DNA of 64,000 nt from a virus: the IMG/VR virus record IMGVR_UViG_3300032753_001573, positions 1 to 64,000 of that record; one strand, 5' to 3'. Of this stretch, positions 7,644 through 16,972 are shown piece after piece. The notes under the pieces are model-generated. The model worked only from the letters and a program-made list of their open reading frames with translations, did not search any database and had not been told where the DNA came from. Position 1 is the stretch's first letter. Each line of letters starts with the position of its first letter. The position numbers were made by a program, and so were the translations under genes.

Positions 7644-9359
7644 TTATTTTGTGTATACTTTGATAAATTTATATTGTCCGCAATCCCAGATCCTGTCCCA
7701 TCTAAGTGATTGCATTATCTGCCATTCTGTTAGTGACGGATCATTACCTTTTGCTACTAAACTTTTTTTGGTAAAATTAAACCTATGATGTCGTGTTGCA
7801 TAATCATTTGTATACCAATAACCTGGCTTAGATGGTATATGCTCTATTTTAAATCCTAACTTATCGTACATGTTACCTCGACTCCATCTTGCATCAGCAT
7901 AGCTGAATATTAGAGATGGGCTGTATTTGTTTTCAAACGCTCTTAATAACTTGCTAGCTCCCCCTTGTACGGTTTTTGAACTAGCATATCTAAGTAGTTC
8001 GTATTCTCCTGTATTGGTCTTATTATTTGTAAAAGCTCTTGCTAATCCAAAGCTCATACATGCTACTAGTTCGTTGTCAAATGATAAACCTATATGTATC
8101 TTTGACCCTGTATATCCTTGTAGGTGATTATCCTCATAGAATTTTCTTGCTGATATAGTATCAACTTCTATTATTTTGCATTTTCTAGCAGCTATGCGAT
8201 TGTTAGAAACGCCAAATATATTTTTTAGTTTGTTTTTAACAATTTCTTTTTTATGAGTCCATTCGTCGCTGAATATTGTTATCAATCGATAACCTTTTTG
8301 CTCACATAGTTTCATCTTTTTAATGTGATAATCTTGTTGTTTATTGTGACTTGATTCAGCATGCCAATATAAACCGCAATACTCTATTGCTATACGTTGA
8401 TCGTGACAAACTATATCAAGTTCATATGGATTTATCAAAGATCGATTTCTTTGTTCAGCTGATATACCTAATTGTTTAATATAATCAAAAACTTCATTTT
8501 CTTCGCCACTTTTGAAAGAATGTACGGTTGGGAAACAGGTCTTACAGATTGGAAGATGACCGCAAGAAATCCAAGTGGAGAATGTTGTTTTACATGTATT
8601 GCACTGGAAATCATAATGTATTTGACCAACTGTACCTAAGTATTCTTCGGGTTTAGTTAAAAATTCTACATTGCATAATTCCCTAAATTTGGTAGATAGC
8701 TTATTGTAATCAAATTTAGAACTCTTTCTTTTTTCCCAAGCTTTCTTGCTGTTCTCACTTAATCTAATTTTACTCTCTGGTAATTGATTTATATTATCAA
8801 CACCGTATCTTTCCCGTACAGTGCTTCTTGCTTTTTCTTTGATAGCAGTTAACTTCATAGCATTATCTACACCATAACGATCAATCATGGTGGATTTCTG
8901 TTTGTTAATCTGTTCTTGAACTGCTAGATCGTTATTATAGAATTCCTTGTGTTTGGCTATTGCTTGGCTGGTTTGACCAGCATTGGCTACACCATACTTG
9001 TTTTGATTGGTATTGGATCTCTTATCGTTAATTCGCTTCTTTTTGTCCAATGAATATTCATTCTTTGCTGTAGATACTTTCTGGCTGACAGATTCTTTAG
9101 CACACTGACACTCTGCTGCTCTGCCACAAAATCCATATCCGTGATTGAAGCTAATAAATCTCTTGTTATTACCTAACTTGCATATATTTGAATTAATACC
9201 ATTGAGCACCAAATATGCACGCTCGCTTAGTGTGATAGTGTTTTGTATATTGGCTGTAGCTTGCAATAACCAATTGGAAAGGTCTAGGTCTCTTTTCAAA
9301 GTCCCGCCAAGTTGTTTTGGATTAGTAGTTTTTATTAGTTCTTTTAACTTATCTAGCAT
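7644..9359 (-). CDS. Second homing-endonuclease-like protein, paralogue of its neighbour
   Basis: 571 aa. Shares the plan of the preceding gene: N-terminal helical start (LKELIKTTNP), Cys-containing segment (CGRAAECQCA), three RYGVDN/KYGVAN-type repeats, a CxxC...CKTCF zinc ribbon at about 255-275, nuclease core ELDIVC...AIEYCG with a following WHAES at about 310-335, and the same C-terminal ARKC / LQGY / NMYDKLGF domain. The C-terminal part looks like an acyltransferase-type fold, but I could not confirm that. The stop codon is immediately next to the neighbour's stop (no base between). The sequence is AT-rich and has its own sigma70-like promoter, typical of a mobile gene. Confidence 0.7.
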   Translation of the reverse strand: MLDKLKELIKTTNPKQLGGTLKRDLDLSNWLLQATANIQNTITLSERAYLVLNGINSNICKLGNNKRFISFNHGYGFCGRAAECQCAKESVSQKVSTAKNEYSLDKKKRINDKRSNTNQNKYGVANAGQTSQAIAKHKEFYNNDLAVQEQINKQKSTMIDRYGVDNAMKLTAIKEKARSTVRERYGVDNINQLPESKIRLSENSKKAWEKRKSSKFDYNKLSTKFRELCNVEFLTKPEEYLGTVGQIHYDFQCNTCKTTFSTWISCGHLPICKTCFPTVHSFKSGEENEVFDYIKQLGISAEQRNRSLINPYELDIVCHDQRIAIEYCGLYWHAESSHNKQQDYHIKKMKLCEQKGYRLITIFSDEWTHKKEIVKNKLKNIFGVSNNRIAARKCKIIEVDTISARKFYEDNHLQGYTGSKIHIGLSFDNELVACMSFGLARAFTNNKTNTGEYELLRYASSKTVQGGASKLLRAFENKYSPSLIFSYADARWSRGNMYDKLGFKIEHIPSKPGYWYTNDYATRHHRFNFTKKSLVAKGNDPSLTEWQIMQSLRWDRIWDCGQYKFIKVYTK

Positions 9360-9380
9360 TTTAAAATCCTATCACTATAA

Positions 9381-9409
9381 GATATACTTACATTTGAACT
9401 TGCTGTCAA
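9381..9409 (-). promoter_or_regulatory. Sigma70-like promoter for the minus-strand endonuclease gene
   Basis: On the minus strand TTGACA (9404-9409), a 17-base spacer and TATATC (9381-9386) lie just upstream of the start at 9359. The perfect -35 box and ideal spacing suggest use by host RNA polymerase early in infection. Confidence 0.6.
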
Positions 9410-9446
9410 TACTATTAATCAGATATATTTTGTATGTGTAAGATTC

Positions 9447-9455
9447 GGATAAATA
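9447..9455 (+). promoter_or_regulatory. Late-type promoter
   Basis: GGATAAATA, one base from the T4 late consensus TATAAATA, 27 bases before ATG 9483. Confidence 0.55.
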
Positions 9456-9482
9456 TAATATAGCGTATTTGGAGATTTTACC

Positions 9483-9782
9483 ATGGAGTATGATTGGGTA
9501 TTTGGACCTGCTGTGATTTCTGTAGATCCCACTTTAGGAAACATAGTTACTGGTATTAACTGGTATTGCGTTGGATATGACAGTGCAAGTGGCAACAATT
9601 TCAAAACTAGCGGATTAGTTGCTGCACCTGCTGCAGATTCTGATAATTTCGTCCCGTTTGACCAGTTAGATTCCACAACTGTTTCAAATTGGGTATTTGC
9701 ATCGGTTGATCAAAATGCTACAGAAGCTGCATTGTTAGCAGAGAGTCAAGTGGTACCTACCGTAGTGCCTTTTAACTTTTAA
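9483..9782 (+). CDS. Small protein of unknown function, late expressed
   Basis: 99 aa from ATG 9483 with GGAG upstream and a late-type promoter. Composition is Asp/Ala/Val-rich with many aromatic residues (WVFGP, INWYCVGYD, SNWVFASV), beta-prone, without signal peptide or membrane segment. It forms a two-gene unit with the 525-aa gene that starts 10 bases later. I do not recognise the family; late promoter and context suggest a minor virion protein, as inference only. Confidence 0.6.
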   Translation: MEYDWVFGPAVISVDPTLGNIVTGINWYCVGYDSASGNNFKTSGLVAAPAADSDNFVPFDQLDSTTVSNWVFASVDQNATEAALLAESQVVPTVVPFNF

Positions 9783-9792
9783 TAGGATTATT

Positions 9793-11370
9793 ATGCGATA
9801 TATAGATTTATTACCATTACATGAAAGCAGAGGATTTGCTGCAAGACGGCCGGGGGATGAGTTTGTTGATCCAAGTAATTCATCTGATATTGCAACATTT
9901 TTAGGTTTGACACTATTACCAAAAGACAACTTATCTTATGAAACTTTTGATGATTTAATGTCTGCGATAGACTCTTGGAAGAAAAAAACAAAAGGAACAT
10001 CATACGAATTAAACAAGCCTATAAAAAGCATGTTAGCTGCTATGATAGTTAATATGCAAACTGTGCGCGGTCTAGAGCATTATATTTTATACACTAAAGA
10101 TTTAAGTAATCTAATGGGTAAAATAACAAAAATTCCTGCAGGTGTGATACCCGGTCACGGTGGATATATTCTAAACAAAGACGTTAGTATAAGCGAACGT
10201 ATCGGATTAAAACCTTCTGATGTATTGACTTCAGAAAGACCAGTTGGTATAAACGCAGTAGCAAAACTACTAGGCAATGCTCGCAGTACAGCAGGCGATA
10301 AACCAGTTGATGAGATGCAAGGTTATCTAAAAGCATTAGCAGCCAACAAGGGATTGGGTTATATAATAAAAGGTGGTGCAGCCAATGCTAAATTACATCA
10401 AAAGTATTTGGGCGAATGGGCTAGTCCTATTGCGTTAATAACCGGACAATTTGAGCCAAAGTTACAATTGAAAGAAATTCAAGACAATATGACTGGCGGC
10501 GAAAGTCTAAAAAAAGGCATGATAATCTATAATACTGATATAAGCAACGCATTATTTGATAGCAGTGTAGTTGTTGGCGACTATACCATAATTATAAGTA
10601 CCAAAGCTAAAACAGGTGGTGCAGCCGCTAGCCTAAAAGGCTTGTATGATACAATATTAGAAAAAGCTGATAAATTTCCACCAAGCTATTGGCGCAAAAC
10701 TAAACCTAAAAAATTTAAAGAAATAGTATCAAACATTATGACAAAATCTGCTATAGATGGCGTTTTAGACACGGCAGAGATGGAAGGTATTATAACATCA
10801 GTTGACAAAGCTAGAATAACACAAGGATTAGCAAACGAATTTGCAAAGAATACATCGTTTAAACCCACTAGGACTTTGAATGACTATATGTCCCAATATG
10901 CAGCTAACTCTAACCATCCATCTTATAGTCTAGCAAAACATGCATTAGCAGCAGTGGTTCGTCAGTTGACCAATAAGTTAAATGACGAAGATTTTACCGA
11001 TGTAGTTAAACAAATTCTCAATCATGCTAATGTGGTACAAATGTATTTTAATGCTGTAGTAAAAGGTGAAGATTTACAGTGTAACGGATTTGATTTAGTT
11101 TGGCCTCCACAATTTGAAGGTAAAATAATGTTTTATGGCGGGAAGACATTTAGTGCTACCGAAATCAAAGGAAAACTTGGATTCAAAATTGGGAAGGTTA
11201 CACCAGCTGATGAGCCAGACGACAGCTTAGAATTTTCAGCAGCAGCTAAAAAAGCAGAAAAGAAAGCTGCAGATCTAGCTGTAGGTAGGATCACAAAGCC
11301 TGGTGAAAAAGACGTTCGCGATATAAAAGTATCTGACAAGATTGCACTGGGTAGAGCAAAGAAAAAGTAA
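9793..11370 (+). CDS. Unknown protein, candidate internal head or virion protein
   Basis: 525 aa with AGGA before ATG 9793. The N-terminus MRYIDLLPLHESR contains LHE|S, the same (L/I)xE|S form as the probable gp21 cleavage site in the capsid protein; T4 internal head proteins carry such an N-terminal targeting peptide. The middle has GQFEP, GMIIYNTDISNALFDSSVVVGDY and IISTKAK segments; the C-terminal 60 residues are Lys/Ala-rich. No catalytic motif is recognised. It shares the late promoter of the preceding gene and ends 2 bases from the convergent sugar cassette. Confidence 0.6.
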   Translation: MRYIDLLPLHESRGFAARRPGDEFVDPSNSSDIATFLGLTLLPKDNLSYETFDDLMSAIDSWKKKTKGTSYELNKPIKSMLAAMIVNMQTVRGLEHYILYTKDLSNLMGKITKIPAGVIPGHGGYILNKDVSISERIGLKPSDVLTSERPVGINAVAKLLGNARSTAGDKPVDEMQGYLKALAANKGLGYIIKGGAANAKLHQKYLGEWASPIALITGQFEPKLQLKEIQDNMTGGESLKKGMIIYNTDISNALFDSSVVVGDYTIIISTKAKTGGAAASLKGLYDTILEKADKFPPSYWRKTKPKKFKEIVSNIMTKSAIDGVLDTAEMEGIITSVDKARITQGLANEFAKNTSFKPTRTLNDYMSQYAANSNHPSYSLAKHALAAVVRQLTNKLNDEDFTDVVKQILNHANVVQMYFNAVVKGEDLQCNGFDLVWPPQFEGKIMFYGGKTFSATEIKGKLGFKIGKVTPADEPDDSLEFSAAAKKAEKKAADLAVGRITKPGEKDVRDIKVSDKIALGRAKKK

Positions 11371-11372
11371 TT

Positions 11373-12350
11373 TTATAATTTACGATTTAATGCATCTAGC
11401 ACTACTGCTTCAATGTCATCTACAGTGTTGCTTATTAAATGATTGTCTATAACGTATTGTCTAGCATTATCAAGCTTGTTCATATCGGGTGCTTGAAAGT
11501 TTCTAAGTAAATTGATTAGCTCGATGTCGTTTGTATAGGTTTGACCCCATGCGTTCAATAATGCTGCACCTGATCCGTGCCTTGCTATCCATGGTGTACG
11601 ATTTAGCATACTTTCCAGTACAACTGCGCCAAATCCTTCGACATAGCTGTGCATGAGATAGCAATCTGCTTCTAGTATAGCGCTGGTTACATCTGCTTTG
11701 TCCTCTATCATCAACGGAATGATGTTACTTGATGCTTTTGGCATGAGATTGCTGCGATTGTCGTAACCTGTAGTAACCAAAACTGCGTTATCTAAGTTAG
11801 CAGCTTTGAATACTTCTGTTAGCTCAATCATAGCCTTGTTTGGCCAATATCCTCCGCATGAAAGAAACATGCGTTTTGTTATACCATATTTTTCCTTAAA
11901 TCCGGGCTCGCCTGTGCTGCGATTTGCATCTATACCCACTCGCACATTAAATGCTTTTGATTTCACTCTGTGTTTGGCTATATAAACTTTATCTTCATGT
12001 GTACACCATCCTATATAGCTGCAATCTTGCAAAGCTTGAACACTTGTAGGACTTCCACTTGGCAATATGATCATGTATAGTATTGGATTTGGTATGTTTT
12101 TAGCATTGCTGAGCACAAAGTTTTGTACGTTAACATCTGCGCCATGTACTATGATTAAATCCCACTGCCTTAGCAGCCAATTGCCGTCGTTTGTGACATC
12201 TATCCCATCTTGATTACCTTGATGTTCTCCTGCTAATATAGCTACCTCATGACCTCGCTTTTTAGCTTCTTTAGCCATGTCATGTACAAATATTTCGCTA
12301 CCACCAGGATAGGGCCATGCTCTATGTACTACAAACAATAATCTTGCCAT
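11373..12350 (-). CDS. GT-B glycosyltransferase (family 4-like)
   Basis: 325 aa from ATG 12350, chosen because TAGGAG lies 8 bases upstream and the start falls just after the stop of the isomerase gene. The N-terminus LLFVVHRAWPYPGGSEIFVH is typical of GT4 enzymes (a nucleotide-sugar glycosyltransferase N-domain with PGG loop). The C-domain has FLSCGGYWPNKAM and SYVEGFGAVVLESM, i.e. the EGFG-x-VxLE motif that binds the nucleotide-sugar donor. It would transfer a sugar, perhaps the heptose made by the adjacent enzymes, to a surface glycan or phage component. The donor and acceptor are not evident. Confidence 0.85.
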   Translation of the reverse strand: MARLLFVVHRAWPYPGGSEIFVHDMAKEAKKRGHEVAILAGEHQGNQDGIDVTNDGNWLLRQWDLIIVHGADVNVQNFVLSNAKNIPNPILYMIILPSGSPTSVQALQDCSYIGWCTHEDKVYIAKHRVKSKAFNVRVGIDANRSTGEPGFKEKYGITKRMFLSCGGYWPNKAMIELTEVFKAANLDNAVLVTTGYDNRSNLMPKASSNIIPLMIEDKADVTSAILEADCYLMHSYVEGFGAVVLESMLNRTPWIARHGSGAALLNAWGQTYTNDIELINLLRNFQAPDMNKLDNARQYVIDNHLISNTVDDIEAVVLDALNRKL

Positions 12351-12354
12351 ACGT

Positions 12355-12960
12355 TTAACTCCTAATATCGTGTTTATCAAACATAGCTCTTTCTACCAAA
12401 GAACAAATGATATGACCAACAGTTATGTGTATTTGCTGTATAAATGGTGTACGACTATCTGGTGCTTGAATTAATATATCGCACAAGTTGCTCATATTGC
12501 TTTGATTTGAACCAGTAAATCCTATGACTTTGATATTCATCTTTTTAGCAGCTTCTATTGCTTGTAGTATGCTAGGTGATTTACCAGAAGTTGATATTGC
12601 GATCAGTACATCACCTTGGCGACCCAATGCTCGAACTTGTCGTGCAAACACTTGATCATATCCGTAATCATTACCTACGGCTGTTAGTATGCTAGTGTCT
12701 GTAGTTAGAGCTATTGCTGGTAACGGGTCTCTATCAAACAAGAACCTAGAAACAAATTCTCCTGCTAGGTGTTGTGCATCTGCAGCACTACCGCCATTTC
12801 CTGCTAGCAGTAATTTGTTACCAACTTTGAATGCATCTATTATTGCGTTGGCAGACAAGCTAATAGAATCTATCAACTCTTTGTTAGCTAATGTTCTATC
12901 AAAGCTGTCTCGAGTGTCTGATAGATCTTTGATTATTTGATCTATATCTGAGACAACCAT
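12355..12960 (-). CDS. gmhA: Sedoheptulose-7-phosphate isomerase (phosphoheptose isomerase)
   Basis: 201 aa SIS-domain protein, the usual GmhA length. Motifs: [20 protein letters not shown] near residues 50-70, [18 protein letters not shown], and [14 protein letters not shown], which bind the sugar phosphate. It converts sedoheptulose 7-phosphate to D-glycero-D-manno-heptose 7-phosphate, the first step of ADP- or GDP-heptose synthesis. Its start overlaps the end of the kinase gene by 19 bp, so the two are co-translated and act consecutively. Confidence 0.93.
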   Translation of the reverse strand: MVVSDIDQIIKDLSDTRDSFDRTLANKELIDSISLSANAIIDAFKVGNKLLLAGNGGSAADAQHLAGEFVSRFLFDRDPLPAIALTTDTSILTAVGNDYGYDQVFARQVRALGRQGDVLIAISTSGKSPSILQAIEAAKKMNIKVIGFTGSNQSNMSNLCDILIQAPDSRTPFIQQIHITVGHIICSLVERAMFDKHDIRS

Positions 12961-13964
12961 GCTTCTGCTCCTTGATGCGATATAGTTATGTTATCTGGTT
13001 CGCCGCCTGCTGCTCGTAGCGCAGACCACAACCTAACCCTATCATTTGGTTTCACTAGGAATATGATATATCCGCCGCCACCTGCACCAGAAATCTTGCC
13101 TGCAATAGCACCGTTATCAAACCCAGTTTGCAGCAGAGAATCTATAAGTTCATTGCTGACATTTTTACTGGTTGATTTCTTAGCTTGCCAACTTTTGTTT
13201 AAAATATCTGCAGCTTGTGATATGTTGCCTCTTAGCAATGACATCTTCATAGAAAATGCGTCAAGTTTTAGCTGATGCATATTGGATATGTTTGACTTCA
13301 TATTTTTCAATTGATCGTTGATCACTGTGTCGCTAGCCCTAGATCTACCACTGTAACATATCATAATTGAGCTTTCAATATCTTTTTGTGTGCTATCAGA
13401 TAAGTTTAATGGGTTCACTATAACTTTGTCATTTGCATAGAATTCAATAAAATTAGCTCCGCCAAATGCTGCTGCATAATGATCTTGTTTACCACCTGCT
13501 AGTTTGAGGTCTATTCTCTCTATTTCGTATGCAGTGTGTGCTACATCATATCTGCCCAACGGTAGATCAAGTGCATATCTAAACAATTCAACTAATGCAA
13601 CAGTTAATGCAGAAGATGCACCTAATCCTGATCCAGGCTTAGCATCTATGTATGTGTTTATTTTGGCACCAAAAGGTTGACCCTCGCGCCACTGCTGTAT
13701 TATGTGATTGTAAACACCGCAATGTAATTTTAGGTCCCCATCTGTTGGTAGCAAGTCTAATGGATACCTGTCAAATATACCCAAGTCGTCCGCTTGTATT
13801 TCAACAAATGGCTCGTCAATTAATTTCATAGATGCATGTGCAAATCTATTGACAGCAATATTAACTATTGCGCCACCATGGATATCACAATAGCTAGATA
13901 AATCAGTGCCACCACCAGCTAATCCCAACCTCAACGGTGCCCTTGACCTAAATGTGCTTTCCAT
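12942..13964 (-). CDS. hddA: D-glycero-D-manno-heptose 7-phosphate kinase (GHMP kinase)
   Basis: 340 aa from ATG 13964, which overlaps the preceding stop as TGATG. GHMP-kinase motifs are clear: [17 protein letters not shown] at the N-terminus, [16 protein letters not shown] (phosphate-binding loop) near 115, and [14 protein letters not shown] near the C-terminus. This pattern fits HddA, which phosphorylates heptose 7-phosphate on O1 in the GDP-D-alpha-D-heptose route; sugar 1-kinases of the same family are the alternative. Together with gmhA it gives two of the four steps; the phosphatase and nucleotidyltransferase are not in this window and may come from the host. Confidence 0.88.
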   Translation of the reverse strand: MESTFRSRAPLRLGLAGGGTDLSSYCDIHGGAIVNIAVNRFAHASMKLIDEPFVEIQADDLGIFDRYPLDLLPTDGDLKLHCGVYNHIIQQWREGQPFGAKINTYIDAKPGSGLGASSALTVALVELFRYALDLPLGRYDVAHTAYEIERIDLKLAGGKQDHYAAAFGGANFIEFYANDKVIVNPLNLSDSTQKDIESSIMICYSGRSRASDTVINDQLKNMKSNISNMHQLKLDAFSMKMSLLRGNISQAADILNKSWQAKKSTSKNVSNELIDSLLQTGFDNGAIAGKISGAGGGGYIIFLVKPNDRVRLWSALRAAGGEPDNITISHQGAEAWLSQI

Positions 13965-14929
13965 CAAAGAATCTTTCTTAGCTCTGCTATATGATCATGA
14001 TAAAATGATTCGTTAGTTATGTCGCTGTAAAAGTTATTGTTATCTAACTTCATCTTCTGCATGTTGCGATGATTGAATAGTTCAGCACCTTCTCTATCTC
14101 GCTGTACCATAACTGTGCCGCCTCCCCATTTATGATATTGGTTGGGCAATCCTTTGCTGAATGGTCCAAACGGCATAAATCCATACGGTACATTTGGATC
14201 AGAGTGATAATTTACTCTGTAGAACGGCATACCTTTAGTATGTGCAATCCTTTGCCATGCGAATTTAAATGTTTCTTTATCTCCGCCAAAATGGTAATAG
14301 ATTTCGCAATTGTCTGCGTAATATTTCAGTAAGCCAAATTCAACAGGACATTGATTCTTGTTGATTACCAATTGGCCCGCTTCTATAGCTTCAGCATCAT
14401 TTATTGGTATATTGAATATAGGCCACATGGGACTATTATCTGCATATTGGTTAGCAGAATCGGTGCTTATCATTTCTCGCCATAACAATATACCTTTGTT
14501 TAAATATTCGTCATCGTTAAACAAGAATGATGGATCTCGCAGTGGGTAATTATCACTATCTATCCATAGGTTCTCAGCATAAGTGCTTTCTAACAATGCA
14601 TATATCTTGCAAGCCCAACCGTGCTTGTGCCCATAACGACTGATAAAATCTTTTGGATTTCCTTTAATTTCTTTGACATATATTTGATTTGTTATTACTG
14701 ATGCTAATAGATCTATTTGAGATTGATTTAATTCGCCAGTGCGATAAAATATTTCTATAGGTAGACTGCAGTTAAATCTCTTTAATTCTTTCAGCAATAC
14801 CCACACTGTTGGTAATGCAGAACTATAACATGTAGTAACTATACTACAACCTTCATTGTATTGTTTAGGCGTGTGTCTACTTAGGAAATCGTGTTCCTTG
14901 TTGTATAAATCATTTAAGTTGATCTGCAT
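13964..14929 (-). CDS. Putative mannosyltransferase-like glycosyltransferase (GT-A)
   Basis: 321 aa. CSIVTTCYSSALPTVWVLLKELKRF begins a Rossmann-type GT-A fold; YAENLWIDSDNYPLRDPSFLF contains the metal-binding DxD (DSDN), in the arrangement of the MNN1-type mannosyltransferase family. Later GGGTVMVQRDREG and a His-rich C-terminus. Stop and start codons overlap with both neighbours (TGATG), so it is part of a translationally coupled cassette with the heptose genes. Specificity cannot be read. Confidence 0.75.
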   Translation of the reverse strand: MQINLNDLYNKEHDFLSRHTPKQYNEGCSIVTTCYSSALPTVWVLLKELKRFNCSLPIEIFYRTGELNQSQIDLLASVITNQIYVKEIKGNPKDFISRYGHKHGWACKIYALLESTYAENLWIDSDNYPLRDPSFLFNDDEYLNKGILLWREMISTDSANQYADNSPMWPIFNIPINDAEAIEAGQLVINKNQCPVEFGLLKYYADNCEIYYHFGGDKETFKFAWQRIAHTKGMPFYRVNYHSDPNVPYGFMPFGPFSKGLPNQYHKWGGGTVMVQRDREGAELFNHRNMQKMKLDNNNFYSDITNESFYHDHIAELRKIL

Positions 14930-16068
14930 CAGTCAACCATCCTGTTAAATTTGTCTAGCAAGTGCTGATTTACAACTAGATCTTCAACCTTGCCTTTGAA
15001 ATGATCTCTACTCCAACTCCAGTTGGTGTTCATTGACATATAGTGTGCATAAAACATTTGATCGCTTTCAATCATTGGTCCATTGATGTGATGCACCAAC
15101 CATTGCTGATTGATATTGTTTTGACTAGGCATGAGCAACCATTTGTAACCTATACCTATCTTGTTATTGTCGTCTGTGCAATAATAATCTTTGAATCGTC
15201 GATGTTCAAATGGTACAGTATTTGCTGATTCCTTGTTGACAATGTCATATGGTTCAATCCATATGCCGCGATATCGTATACATTGGCAACTGTTGTTATT
15301 CCTGAGAAATTCTGCTATATCTCTGAGATTAATGCCTTTGGTAACAACTAGCTCGTCAACATCATTATTAAGTACCAAAGACGAACCACTAAGATATCTC
15401 CACTTAGCGTGCTCTAACATAACATACTGACCGTAGTCACTATCCCAGGGTGCAAAATCGCTACCTTGTGGACCGTATGGATAAGGCCAAGATACAACTC
15501 TAACTTTGGCTTTTGTCTTCGATAATGCAGCTTCTAGCTCATTTAGAGAATATTTGGTGCTACCGTTGTCATATATCAAGAATCCGCCTACACCCATAAC
15601 TTCACTGTGATACCTAATCCATTGTGTTATCCAACTTATTGGATTGTCCTTCTGCAGTGTAACCATAACCGGTATACCGTTAAATTGCCCATCGTTGTGA
15701 TTGATTTTGATTTCAGTACGCTCAGTGTTGGTAACTAAGTAGATCTTTTCTAATTCTTCTGATACTGTTACTATGGTATAGCAAACTCTATCTAATTCAG
15801 CAAACCTAAACGACAATTTTGTTCCATTGTTGGTTTCAAATGTAGCGTTATTTTGCAACCAATCTTTAGTACCATATAGCGGTGCACCTATTAGTAGCAC
15901 AGTACTTGGATTAAGTTGTGTAGCATCATACCAAAGATTGTCCCAGTCAAAATTATCATCAAATTTCATACCACCGCAATAGTCTATTCTAAGGTGAGGA
16001 GGTCTAGCAGGTTCTCTCTTGAATCCCCATGCTAATGGATACTTAATTGTAGACGGAATATCTAGCAT
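14929..16068 (-). CDS. Glycosyltransferase, GT92/GT2-like
   Basis: 379 aa from ATG 16068, which has AAAGG 9 bases upstream; the longer TTG start at 16104 would overlap the next gene. The sequence KDNPISWITQWIRYHSEVMG then GGFLIYDNGS is characteristic of GT92-like and related GT-A enzymes, and SSLVLNNDVDELVV holds the DxD. A C-terminal VHHI...AHYMSM segment resembles the family's C-terminal His motifs. The N-terminal 140 residues, including DYCGGMKFDDNFDW, are not assigned. It is likely to act with the other transferases on one glycan. Confidence 0.75.
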   Translation of the reverse strand: MLDIPSTIKYPLAWGFKREPARPPHLRIDYCGGMKFDDNFDWDNLWYDATQLNPSTVLLIGAPLYGTKDWLQNNATFETNNGTKLSFRFAELDRVCYTIVTVSEELEKIYLVTNTERTEIKINHNDGQFNGIPVMVTLQKDNPISWITQWIRYHSEVMGVGGFLIYDNGSTKYSLNELEAALSKTKAKVRVVSWPYPYGPQGSDFAPWDSDYGQYVMLEHAKWRYLSGSSLVLNNDVDELVVTKGINLRDIAEFLRNNNSCQCIRYRGIWIEPYDIVNKESANTVPFEHRRFKDYYCTDDNNKIGIGYKWLLMPSQNNINQQWLVHHINGPMIESDQMFYAHYMSMNTNWSWSRDHFKGKVEDLVVNQHLLDKFNRMVD

Positions 16069-16084
16069 ATTATATGGCCTTTGT

Positions 16085-16930
16085 TTAACTGTATCTTGTT
16101 TCAATTACTGTTTTCCATTCGGGTATTCTATCATACTGATGCAGTACCGCATGTCTTACACCTTTTGAAGTACATGCATACCCGTCTACCCACGTTGGTT
16201 GAGGTTCCAAAAGGTTTGGTGCAAAATTAGCAATCTTGAGAGGATCAACCGTTGTTCCAGCTTGACAAGCCCAACCGTCTTCGCTCATAGTAAACTTTGT
16301 TATGCTCTTATAGGGTTCGTGATTTAATAGAACATTATATGCAGCTTGATCTGGATTTAGAACTTGATTACCAGTACACATATTGTAAATCACTAGCCAT
16401 AAATCTCGCATTATTTCTGGAACACCTGCTTGTACTCCGCAGTTCCATATGGGTTGATCTTTTAGTTTATCATATACCATGGGAAAGCTATTAGCTATAT
16501 TTTCGTTACCCCAAGGTTCGTCGCAGTATTTTAAACTTTCGCAACTGGCTAATATTTTAGCATCTCCCATGTTGGCAGTAAGCCAATCGCTTGGGTTAGT
16601 TTGAAACACTACATCTTTAACGTCTGTATGAATAAGATATCTATATTTGTCTAGATCCATAGTGGAAAAGAATCTATATAAGTCTGCAAATCTCTGTACA
16701 ACTATTACAAACCTATTTGGATAAAATAGCGTGCCGGTGTTAGGATCTTGATTGAACGCAAACAGTTGGAATTTTTTCTCAGCTAACTTCTTAACAGTTT
16801 CGATATCACTGTTATAGATAACCATAACCTTGTCGCCAGTAAATCCGCAATGATCTATGCTATTAACCCAATAGCGTATCTTGTCCCAATCATAATTACT
16901 GTAGCAACCTACTATCAGATCTTTTTTCAT
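16085..16930 (-). CDS. Glycosyltransferase-like protein (GT-A)
   Basis: 281 aa. The N-terminus DLIVGCYSNYDWDKIRYWV and KYRYLIHTDVKDVVFQTNP (a DxxD metal site) resemble galactosyl- or other GT-A transferases; NCGVQAG and AAYNVLLNH fit the acceptor part. It is first in the minus-strand glycan cassette after the CCA-type gene. The family was not named with certainty; confidence is in the fold, not the reaction. Confidence 0.65.
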   Translation of the reverse strand: MKKDLIVGCYSNYDWDKIRYWVNSIDHCGFTGDKVMVIYNSDIETVKKLAEKKFQLFAFNQDPNTGTLFYPNRFVIVVQRFADLYRFFSTMDLDKYRYLIHTDVKDVVFQTNPSDWLTANMGDAKILASCESLKYCDEPWGNENIANSFPMVYDKLKDQPIWNCGVQAGVPEIMRDLWLVIYNMCTGNQVLNPDQAAYNVLLNHEPYKSITKFTMSEDGWACQAGTTVDPLKIANFAPNLLEPQPTWVDGYACTSKGVRHAVLHQYDRIPEWKTVIETRYS

Positions 16931-16972
16931 GCAAGGTATCCAGAGTATATTTCTGATTGTACCTTATCACGG

